Below, piece by piece: positions 1 to 6,787 of a DNA stretch of 10,378 nucleotides; positions within the stretch are counted from its first letter, which is position 1, and each line of letters starts with the position of its first letter. The DNA is taken from positions 1 through 10,378 of the forward strand of contig JBKCHQ010000116.1 of NCBI GenBank assembly GCA_046302715.1, read 5' to 3'. The notes beneath the pieces were generated by a model. That model ran no database searches. It was not told the origin of the DNA and was given only the letters and a program-made list of their open reading frames with translations. Made by a program: the position numbers and the translations under genes. Source of the stretch: CAMCXT01 sp046302715 (GTDB taxonomy: Bacteria > Bacteroidota > Bacteroidia > M30B66).

Positions 1-1623
1 CAAATCTTTAAGCGCCTGAATTAACTTTACATTATCGCGTTGATGCAAACCAATACTCGGTTCGTCGAGTATGTAAAGCACGCCTACCAATTTCGATCCT
101 ATTTGAGTGGCTAAACGAATGCGTTGCGCTTCACCACCCGACAACGAAGCCGATGGCCGATCGAGGCTTAAATATTCAAGACCTACTTCCTGCAGGAATC
201 CTAAACGTGTGCGTATTTCTTTTAGAATTTCGGATGCTATGGATTGTTGGCGGGCATCCATTTTATGCTCAATGTTATCGAGTCTTTTAACCAGTGAGGC
301 GATGCTTAGGCGGCTCCATTCGGCAATATTGTTACCGTCAATTTTAAAGTATAAAGCCTGCTTTTTTAATCGGGTACCGTTGCATTCATTACAATCTACG
401 TGATGCATAAATTCTTCGGCCCATTTTTTTCGGGCGGGGTTATCGCCGCTTTCTTCGTGTTGGCCTGCGATAAAATTTACAATTCCTTCAAATTGCACCG
501 CATATCCCTGACTGTTGTATTGCGGATTTTTAATTTTTAAAATTTCTTCGGTTCCGTATAGTATGGCATTGATGCCTTCCGAATCAATATCGGCTATGGG
601 CATATCGAGGGTAAATCCATATTTGTCAGCAATGGCCTCAACCTGAGCATAAATCCAGTTGTTTTTATATTCACCAAGGGGAACAATGCCGCCCTTTTTA
701 ATGGTTTTTTTAGGATCGGGAATGATCTTTTTTAAATCAACCTGGGCCACATATCCTAATCCGTGACATTTGGGGCAGGCGCCATAAGGAGAGTTGAATG
801 AAAATAAGTTCGGGGCTGGTTCGTCGTAAGAAAGCCCGCTGCTTGGGCACATTAGAAAACGACTGAAATGGCGAATAGCGTTCTGTTCCAAGTCCTGTAT
901 CATGATGCTGCCTTTTCCCATTTTCATGGCCAGCTTCAAGGATTCTGCGAGGCGTTTTTTTTGAGATTCCGAAACCTCGATGCGATCTACAACAATCTCA
1001 ATATCGTGCACCTTATACCGATCGAGCTTCATTCCGAAGGTCATGTCTTGGATCGTTCCGTCAACACGTACTTTTAAAAAGCCCTGTTTACGAATTTGCT
1101 CAAACAATTCGCGGTAGTGTCCCTTTCGGCCCTTCACCGCTGGAGCCAAAACAGCAATTTTCCGATTTGCGAAATGCTCAATGATAAGTTCCTGGATCTG
1201 CTGTTCGGTGTAGCGCACCATTTTTTCGCCCGAAATGTAGGACCATGCTTCACCGGCACGAGCAAAGAGCAGTCTCAGAAAATCATAAATTTCAGTAATG
1301 GTGCCTACGGTGGAACGTGGATTTTTTCCAGTAGTTTTTTGTTCAATTGAAATTACAGGACTTAGTCCTGTAATACGGTCCACATCGGGTCGTTCCAAAT
1401 TGCCTAAGAATTGACGCGCATAGGCGGAGAAACTTTCGATGTATCTGCGTTGTCCTTCTGCATAAACAGTATCAAATGCCAACGATGATTTTCCGCTACC
1501 GCTTAAACCTGTGATAACCACTAGTTTATTTCGGGGTATTTTTATATCTACGTTTTTAAGATTGTGCTCGCGCGCTCCTAAAATTTCGATGTACCGTTGT
1601 GAATTTTCCTTTTGATTTTTCAT
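1..1623 (-). CDS. uvrA: UvrA, excinuclease ABC subunit A (N-terminal 541 codons, C-terminus beyond window edge)
   Basis: UvrA is the damage-sensing ATPase of nucleotide excision repair; it dimerises, loads UvrB on lesions and acts on DNA in the cytoplasm. The reading frame is open to base 1, so only about 541 of the usual roughly 940 residues are seen. Visible landmarks are the first Walker A loop GLSGSGKSS (residues 39-47, Lys45), the following AEGQRRYIESFSAYARQF block, a zinc-module region (Cys259 to Cys286), the ABC signature LSGGE (494-498) and Walker B LDEPS (519-523) followed by IGLHQRDN. The ATG start is supported because an in-frame TAA lies only two codons upstream (1627-1629) and the N-terminus aligns with the family. 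The first zinc pair reads CPSS rather than CPxC, so one usual Cys is Ser262. It sits 40 bp behind the lytic transglycosylase gene and may be co-transcribed or use the candidate promoter at 1638-1667. Family identity is essentially certain. Confidence 0.98.
   Translation of the reverse strand, partial: MKNQKENSQRYIEILGAREHNLKNVDIKIPRNKLVVITGLSGSGKSSLAFDTVYAEGQRRYIESFSAYARQFLGNLERPDVDRITGLSPVISIEQKTTGKNPRSTVGTITEIYDFLRLLFARAGEAWSYISGEKMVRYTEQQIQELIIEHFANRKIAVLAPAVKGRKGHYRELFEQIRKQGFLKVRVDGTIQDMTFGMKLDRYKVHDIEIVVDRIEVSESQKKRLAESLKLAMKMGKGSIMIQDLEQNAIRHFSRFLMCPSSGLSYDEPAPNLFSFNSPYGACPKCHGLGYVAQVDLKKIIPDPKKTIKKGGIVPLGEYKNNWIYAQVEAIADKYGFTLDMPIADIDSEGINAILYGTEEILKIKNPQYNSQGYAVQFEGIVNFIAGQHEESGDNPARKKWAEEFMHHVDCNECNGTRLKKQALYFKIDGNNIAEWSRLSIASLVKRLDNIEHKMDARQQSIASEILKEIRTRLGFLQEVGLEYLSLDRPSASLSGGEAQRIRLATQIGSKLVGVLYILDEPSIGLHQRDNVKLIQALKDL
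1352..1374. repeat. Perfect inverted repeat, 11-bp arms with a 1-bp centre, inside uvrA
   Basis: The plus strand reads ATTACAGGACT, a single T at 1363, then AGTCCTGTAAT, a flawless dyad; pairing stops at the next base on each side. It lies in uvrA codons for the conserved ITGLSPVI segment (residues 84-91), so the amino acids are constrained and part of the symmetry could be a by-product of codon choice. As RNA it would fold only with a slightly opened loop. No poly-T tract follows on the minus strand, so it is not a standard terminator. Function unknown. Confidence 0.6.
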
Positions 1624-1637
1624 CGTTTAGAACAAAC

Positions 1638-1667
1638 CAAAAGTACTTAAATTGTTCGGTTTCCTAA
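1638..1667 (-). promoter_or_regulatory. Candidate Bacteroidota-type promoter for uvrA
   Basis: On the minus strand TACTTTTG (1638-1645) is an exact match to the Bacteroidota -7 consensus TAnnTTTG. Eighteen bases further upstream, TTAG (1664-1667, overlapping the stop codon of the preceding gene) matches the -33 TTTG in three of four positions. The -7 element ends 14 bases before the uvrA ATG, so the leader would be very short, and the -33 match is weak. The placement in the 40-bp gap before a housekeeping repair gene is sensible, but the motif is short and AT-rich DNA yields such matches by chance. Confidence 0.3.
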
Positions 1668-2710
1668 GGATTTTTAACAGGAATAGTGTCGTTCAGCTGC
1701 AGCACATCGGCCTGAGTGTTTTCTGCTTCTTTGACCAATTCGTCGTATTGAAGCGCCGAAGCTGATGGAAGGTATAATTTGTATGCGATTTTGCTTGGGT
1801 TAGACAATTTATCGCCTTTTAACCATGGGTTATAAAATTTGAGCATTTTATAAGTAGTACCTTTGGCCTGCGCAAAATTAGGCAAGTTCGCGATGGTGGA
1901 ATCTATCGTTACATATGCTCCGGGCAACGGTGGATAGAGGTCTTTTTTTCGTAGCACGAAACCGTATAAATAGGGGCGCGAAATTATTTCCTTAACGGCA
2001 AGTATTCTAAAAACGTAGCGGGCTGTTTCATCATTAAGTAACAGGTCGTAATATGATTTTGCTTTTTGTTGATTGATTTGCTTTTGAATACCTGCCTGAC
2101 CCATGTTAAAAGAAGCGGCCACAAGGGTCCAGTTTTTAAATTGATTGTACGCCTCCTTAAAATATTTACAGGCAGCTTCGGTAGATTTAACAACATTGTA
2201 GCGTTCATCAACATCCTCATTCATGATGAGACCGTATGAGCCCGCTGTTGCGGGCATAAATTGCCAAAAACCAGCCGCCCCTTTCGGTGATACATTGAGT
2301 GTAAACCCCGATTCAATAAGCGCCAGATATTTAAAGTCGTCGGGAATATTGTTCTTTTTTAAAATATCTGATATAAGAGGAAACCATCGGTTGGCGCGTT
2401 TCGCCATTAGCACAGTTTGAGATTGAAAATAGGTGTTTACTAAAAACTCACGATCAATACGTTCTCTAACTTCTATATCTTGAAGGGGTACCTGTTCGCC
2501 GGCAAAATTTAAATCGTTGGGTATATTTACGGAGTAAACTTTATATTCTTTCCGAAACGAATTCTGATATTCAATATCATCCTGATTGATTTTTCCATAA
2601 AAACTAAACAGCCTAATTACACCCAAAACACAGAGTAAAACACAAAAGGCAATGCTTGTTTTTATAATGGGTTTTGGAATGCGGTTTCCAAAAGTTGATT
2701 TAGGCTTCAC
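1664..2710 (-). CDS. Membrane-anchored lytic transglycosylase (SLT/GH23 fold, MltD-like)
   Basis: Lytic transglycosylases cleave the MurNAc-GlcNAc bond of peptidoglycan with formation of 1,6-anhydroMurNAc. The 348-residue product has a single N-terminal hydrophobic segment (about 15-38) and no lipobox, so it is probably anchored in the inner membrane with the enzyme in the periplasm. The SLT domain covers about 108-243: ALIESGF contains the expected catalytic Glu133, GAAGFWQFMP (144-153) is the classic second motif, and AASFNMGQAGI (198-208) the third. The C-terminal 100 residues carry no obvious LysM repeat but include the YNPWL-type segment seen in Bacteroidota relatives. The start is GTG at 2708-2710, inside the last codons of the upstream sugar-phosphate transferase gene (11-bp overlap), which suggests translational coupling; no in-frame ATG lies near it. 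Its position at the end of a polysaccharide export operon suggests, but does not prove, that it makes room in the wall for the export machinery. Exact subfamily is uncertain. Confidence 0.93.
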   Translation of the reverse strand: MKPKSTFGNRIPKPIIKTSIAFCVLLCVLGVIRLFSFYGKINQDDIEYQNSFRKEYKVYSVNIPNDLNFAGEQVPLQDIEVRERIDREFLVNTYFQSQTVLMAKRANRWFPLISDILKKNNIPDDFKYLALIESGFTLNVSPKGAAGFWQFMPATAGSYGLIMNEDVDERYNVVKSTEAACKYFKEAYNQFKNWTLVAASFNMGQAGIQKQINQQKAKSYYDLLLNDETARYVFRILAVKEIISRPYLYGFVLRKKDLYPPLPGAYVTIDSTIANLPNFAQAKGTTYKMLKFYNPWLKGDKLSNPSKIAYKLYLPSASALQYDELVKEAENTQADVLQLNDTIPVKNP

Positions 2711-3785
2711 TTTTTACTTTTTTCAATCGGGTGGTACTATATAAGCCCGCAAAGATAAGTATAAATAGAATTACCCCACAAATAGTGTAATATGAATTCC
2801 ATTGTTTAACATTGTTAAAAACGAATATCGCCGTAATCATGGTAAGGAGCGATAATAGAATCATAACTACGGCTACGTATCTGTCGCTTAAGCCTAAATA
2901 GGAGAGATGATGCGTAGTATGGTCGCGACCTCCTACAAATGGAGATTTGCCTTTAAGCATGCGGTTAATTGAAACGCTTGCTGTGTCACTTATTGGCACG
3001 ACAAACATTAATAGTGCGATTACTATCTGACGCTCGAGCGAAAAATCTCCATAATATCCTGGAGCGTTCCAAAAGTATTTAATGCCTATACCCGCCAAGA
3101 AAATCCCTAAAAATTGAGATCCGCTATCGCCCATATAAATACGTGATGGATTCCAATTAAAGTATAAAAAACCAATTAGTGTTGAGCTTACCCCCAATAT
3201 TAGTATAAAATCGAGGTTTACATGAAGTTGGCGAAATGCCATGTACATTAATGCGCCGCTGCAAATTACAAGTGAAACAGAACTGGTAATAGCATCCATA
3301 TTATCGAGCATATTAATGGAATTCATTAAGCCTACAACCCAGAAAAAAGTGATAAAAACATTTAAACTTTCCCAGGGGAAAATATGTATTACGTTATCGG
3401 TTAGAACAAAGGTAAAGCCGCATATAAATTGAACTGAAAATTTTAAAAGAGGTTTAGTGTTGTACGCGTCATCGGCTAAACCCATAATAAATCCTAATGA
3501 AATGGCTAATATGAAGCCAAGAAATTGTTTATTGAGTAATAGTTCGTTTTGAGGAAAAAAAATGGAGTAAAAAACAATTGAAATAAGGAATAAAATATAA
3601 AAAGATACTCCACCGAATGCGGGTTTTGAAGTGGGCGCCCATCGAACTTGATTTTCTTCGTTTTTGGAGCCGAGACTGCTCGAAAATTTAAGGAGCAAAC
3701 CATTTACCAATACCGATAACAACACCATTCCTGCAGTGAAAAACGCCAGTATAATGGAGATTGAGAAAAAACCTAAATCAATCAT
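2700..3785 (-). CDS. Polyprenyl-phosphate sugar-1-phosphate transferase (PNPT family, WecA/MraY-like)
   Basis: This 361-residue integral membrane enzyme is predicted to transfer a HexNAc-1-phosphate from a UDP-sugar to undecaprenyl phosphate at the cytoplasmic face, starting lipid-linked repeat-unit assembly. About ten hydrophobic segments are visible. Family motifs appear in order: PAFGGVS (55-61), the metal-binding Asp pair in GLADDA (102-107), NSINMLDNMD (155-164, with Asp161 and Asp164), IYMGDSGS (216-223), and the His motif DHTTHHLSYLG (288-298). The length fits WecA (about 367). DNMD replaces the commoner DGxD, and DHTTHH replaces the HxHH pattern, which points to a divergent subgroup and leaves the sugar substrate open. 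The gene follows the epimerase by 18 bp and its 3' end overlaps the lytic transglycosylase start. MraY itself is less likely because there is no division/cell-wall cluster here. WecA, a TagO-like enzyme or another HexNAc transferase are all possible. Confidence 0.9.
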   Translation of the reverse strand: MIDLGFFSISIILAFFTAGMVLLSVLVNGLLLKFSSSLGSKNEENQVRWAPTSKPAFGGVSFYILFLISIVFYSIFFPQNELLLNKQFLGFILAISLGFIMGLADDAYNTKPLLKFSVQFICGFTFVLTDNVIHIFPWESLNVFITFFWVVGLMNSINMLDNMDAITSSVSLVICSGALMYMAFRQLHVNLDFILILGVSSTLIGFLYFNWNPSRIYMGDSGSQFLGIFLAGIGIKYFWNAPGYYGDFSLERQIVIALLMFVVPISDTASVSINRMLKGKSPFVGGRDHTTHHLSYLGLSDRYVAVVMILLSLLTMITAIFVFNNVKQWNSYYTICGVILFILIFAGLYSTTRLKKVKSEA

Positions 3786-3803
3786 TTGCGTTAGTTTTTA
3801 GCG

Positions 3804-4346
3804 TTAGAAAGGACTTTTAAATTCTTTAAACCATTCGTTTTTCAGATCTTTATCTGATAGTATGGGGTGGGCGCAATTCCACGAAATATTTAGATCTGGG
3901 TCATTCCACATGATTCCGCGTTCTGATGCTTTGTCATAAACATTCCCGCATTTGTAGGAGAATATGGTGTCGGGTTTTAGTGTTAGAAAGCCGTGAGCAA
4001 AACCTACTGGAATGTAAAGCATCAGATTGTTTTCTTCGTTTAATTCTACGGCTACGTGATGGCCGTATGTTTTTGAATCTTTTCGAATATCCACGGCCAC
4101 ATCTAAAACAGCCCCTTTGATTACCCGCACCAGTTTAGATTGAGCAAAAGGTTGTATCTGAAAGTGCAAACCCCGCAAAACCCCGGGTTGACTTAAGCTC
4201 TGATTGTCTTGTAAAAAATTGTCGTTTATACCATTTTTACTAAAGACAACATTATTATATGATTCGAAAAAATAACCGCGAGGATCCTTATAAACATTGG
4301 GTTTAATCAAGCATAAGCCTTCAATTTCGAGCGGTGTAAATTCCAT
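3804..4346 (-). CDS. rmlC: dTDP-4-dehydrorhamnose 3,5-epimerase (RmlC-type)
   Basis: RmlC is a cytosolic cupin-fold enzyme that epimerises C3 and C5 of dTDP-4-keto-6-deoxyglucose, the third step towards dTDP-L-rhamnose. At 180 residues the protein is full length. Diagnostic stretches are KDPRGYFFESY (20-30), GVLRGLHFQ (55-63) with the presumed catalytic base His61, the conserved QSKLVRVIKG segment (69-78, Lys71), AVDIRKDSKTYG (84-95), IPVGFAHGF (112-120) and the YKCGNVYDKASERGIMWNDP region (131-150), where Tyr131 is the likely acid. The ATG follows the Wzc stop codon by only 4 bp, so it is in the same operon. rmlA, rmlB and rmlD are not in the window; they may lie upstream or elsewhere. A related 3- or 5-epimerase acting on another dTDP sugar cannot be excluded, but the motif set is orthodox RmlC. 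Confidence 0.95.
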   Translation of the reverse strand: MEFTPLEIEGLCLIKPNVYKDPRGYFFESYNNVVFSKNGINDNFLQDNQSLSQPGVLRGLHFQIQPFAQSKLVRVIKGAVLDVAVDIRKDSKTYGHHVAVELNEENNLMLYIPVGFAHGFLTLKPDTIFSYKCGNVYDKASERGIMWNDPDLNISWNCAHPILSDKDLKNEWFKEFKSPF

Positions 4347-4350
4347 CCAA

Positions 4351-6768
4351 TTATTTATTGATTAGTCTCCTGAAAAATTCTTTTACACTAAATCGTTCTC
4401 TTCGAATATCCTCGTCATAATACCCGAAACCGTAGCCGTAACCATATCCATAATCGTAGTCATACACGCCCGAGTAACCATAGCCCGACTTCTTTATATC
4501 CACAGCATTCATAATAATGCTCAGGTTAGTAATGTTATTGTCGGTAACCAGTTTCTGTACGTTTTGAACGAAGTTTCTTTTCGAATAGTTTTCGCGAAAC
4601 ACGTAAACGGGGAAATCCGATATCTTGATAGCTCTGATACCATCCGTTACGAGTCCTATGGGCGGATTGTCAATTACAATTACATCGTAGCGTTCTTTTA
4701 GCCCTTCGAGCACGTCAACCATTTTATTACTAATTACCAATTCTGAAGGATTGGGCGGAACAGGACCTGCTGTAATAAAATCTAGGTTAACTAAACTCGA
4801 TTTGTACACACATTCATCAATGGTATTTCTCCCGATAAGAATCGTGCTCATACCTTTGTCATTTGGCACGCCAAAACCAACATGAATTTTGGGTTTACGC
4901 ATGTCAAGATCGAGAATAACCACCTTCTTTTCAGAGAAGGCTATAATTCCAGCTAAATTAAGCGCAACGAATGTTTTGCCTTCACCTGAAATGGTTGATG
5001 TTACAGCAATAATTTTACTGCCTTCTTTTTGAGATAAAAAGTCGAGATTGGAACGAATGGATCGTAAAGATTCTGCAATAATTGATTTGGGCTTTTTGTC
5101 AACAATAAGCTGAGAAATGGGGATAATATCTTTATAATTAGGCACAATGCCTAGTACCGGAAGTTTCAAAAACCGTAGAATGTCATTTACTGTTGTAATT
5201 TCATTGTAAAACAAATACCTGATTATTACAAGAGCCAAACTTATAACCAACCATCCAATCAAGGCGCTTAAGGCAACAACTCTTTTAGAAGGAAAAAATG
5301 GGGCAGCCGAAGCAATACTCGCTTCAAGAACCGTGTTTTCGGATGTAATACCTGCATTATTGATAGCTAATTGCGACTTGATAGTTACCAATTTATCGTA
5401 ATAGCTCTCATTTATGGAATTTAATTTTTGCAGACGAACAAATTCAATTCTATCAAAGCTTAAGGCACTTCGTTGTATTTCTTCCTCATAACTTGCCAGA
5501 CGATCTTCATGTTGAATTTTTTCTTTTGATAATTTTATTTTTTGAAGATTGAGTGTTTCAAGTATCAGCTTTTTCTGGATGTCAATCTGATAATCTAGCT
5601 GGGTTATTTTCGAAGAATTGGGCGTGACAGAATAAAGAAGCTCCGATTTTTTTTGAATCAGTTCTCGAAGTTCAGTAAGCATAGGAGTTACGGCACCTTT
5701 AATATCAGAAGATGCTAATAATGAAACAAATCTAATTACGTCCATATTAGCTTCCTGAACGATGGCGTTTTCTATGGTTTGCAGACCAAGTTCCTCCAGT
5801 TGGATGTCATTTATTTTTTTCTCAATATCCTCGATTCTGTTGTTGAAGTTTGGTAAGGGTGTTTCATCATCTAATCGATTTTCTGCTTTAAAATTCTGGA
5901 GATTAACCTCAGAGTCGTAAAGCTTGTCATAGATGTTTTTCAGCTGGTCATCGATGTATTTAATGGTATTATTGGCAGACTCAGCCTGTTTTTCAATGTC
6001 ATAAACCTTAAATTCATCGCATACGGTATTGCATATGTCGGCAGCCTTATCAGGATTGCGCTCATAATAGAGCACTTTGATTGTTCCTGCTGCCGAATTT
6101 TCAACTTCAACTTTTAAGTTGTAGGCATAATTTCTAACTAAATTGCTACGTTTTGTAAATACAAAATAGTAAGGGTTTTCATCCGAACCCTTTAAATCTT
6201 TACGGATACGATCGAAGCTTTTTACGTCAATTTTCAACGAATCCACAATTGGTAATCTTACCCATTGTTTTGTTTTAACACGAAATACGTTTTCCTTATT
6301 ATTTAAATTTGTTGTAATTGTGGCATTATTCTCATCGGTAAATGTAATGTACAGCGGAATAGTGTATAATTCGTTAATGGGATTGCGGTATTCAATTTCA
6401 AAGGGAGATGTTTTGTACATTTCAAAATTCAAAACATTACCAATTTGATAATAACTCACATCAAGTGGCAACTTATTAAATACCCGTTCAAGAAAGGTGG
6501 ATGATTTAAGTAGTTCAACTTTACTGGGTAAATCGGTATTCAATTGCAAATCTTTTTCAAGTAGCATTCTTGAATTTTTATCGGCAAGTGCAATTTGAAT
6601 AATTGATTTTGACTCGTAAATAGGATACGTATATCTCAAATAGAGAAATGCCATCGTAAAGGCAATAACAGCAAACAAAAAAAGCCATGGAAGATTATTT
6701 CGAATAACCTTTCCAAATAATTTCGTGTCGAAATTATCATTAAACGGCGTTATTTTTTTCTCTTGCAT
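4351..6768 (-). CDS. Wzc-type polysaccharide co-polymerase with C-terminal tyrosine autokinase (BY-kinase) domain
   Basis: This 805-residue inner-membrane protein joins a chain-length/export domain to a bacterial tyrosine kinase that controls capsule or exopolysaccharide polymerisation and docks to the Wza-type outer-membrane partner. It has a Wzz-like N-terminus with a first membrane helix (about 28-46), a long periplasmic part with heptad-like coiled-coil segments (about 260-330 and 365-470), a Pro-containing PFFPSKR (490-496) just before the second helix (about 497-518), then a cytoplasmic ATPase. Kinase motifs are the oligomerisation pattern E566-x2-R569-x2-R572, Walker A SGEGKT (594-599, Lys598), Walker A' VILDLDMRKP (617-626) and Walker B VIVIDNPP (696-703). 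A tail with ten Tyr in 22 residues (763-784) is the expected autophosphorylation cluster, followed by 21 residues rich in Arg and Lys. It lies 19 bp after the Wza-type gene. No tyrosine phosphatase gene is in the window. Confidence 0.95.
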   Translation of the reverse strand: MQEKKITPFNDNFDTKLFGKVIRNNLPWLFLFAVIAFTMAFLYLRYTYPIYESKSIIQIALADKNSRMLLEKDLQLNTDLPSKVELLKSSTFLERVFNKLPLDVSYYQIGNVLNFEMYKTSPFEIEYRNPINELYTIPLYITFTDENNATITTNLNNKENVFRVKTKQWVRLPIVDSLKIDVKSFDRIRKDLKGSDENPYYFVFTKRSNLVRNYAYNLKVEVENSAAGTIKVLYYERNPDKAADICNTVCDEFKVYDIEKQAESANNTIKYIDDQLKNIYDKLYDSEVNLQNFKAENRLDDETPLPNFNNRIEDIEKKINDIQLEELGLQTIENAIVQEANMDVIRFVSLLASSDIKGAVTPMLTELRELIQKKSELLYSVTPNSSKITQLDYQIDIQKKLILETLNLQKIKLSKEKIQHEDRLASYEEEIQRSALSFDRIEFVRLQKLNSINESYYDKLVTIKSQLAINNAGITSENTVLEASIASAAPFFPSKRVVALSALIGWLVISLALVIIRYLFYNEITTVNDILRFLKLPVLGIVPNYKDIIPISQLIVDKKPKSIIAESLRSIRSNLDFLSQKEGSKIIAVTSTISGEGKTFVALNLAGIIAFSEKKVVILDLDMRKPKIHVGFGVPNDKGMSTILIGRNTIDECVYKSSLVNLDFITAGPVPPNPSELVISNKMVDVLEGLKERYDVIVIDNPPIGLVTDGIRAIKISDFPVYVFRENYSKRNFVQNVQKLVTDNNITNLSIIMNAVDIKKSGYGYSGVYDYDYGYGYGYGFGYYDEDIRRERFSVKEFFRRLINK

Positions 6769-6787
6769 TTTATAGAGATGATTGCAA

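Noticed and set aside
107..1350. Plus-strand open frames opposite uvrA
   Set aside because: They have no recognisable domains and lie entirely antisense to well-conserved UvrA codons.
2240..2255. GC-rich hairpin GCCCGC-TGTT-GCGGGC
   Set aside because: It lies inside the lytic transglycosylase coding region and has no T-run on either side, so a terminator role is not supported.
4417..4482. DNA tandem repeat at the kinase C-terminus
   Set aside because: The repetition is at the amino-acid level (Tyr-Gly); codons vary, so it is not a true nucleotide tandem repeat.
4922..4939. Short inverted repeat CCTTCT/AGAAGG
   Set aside because: Arms are only 6 bp within the kinase coding region near the Walker A' segment; expected by chance.
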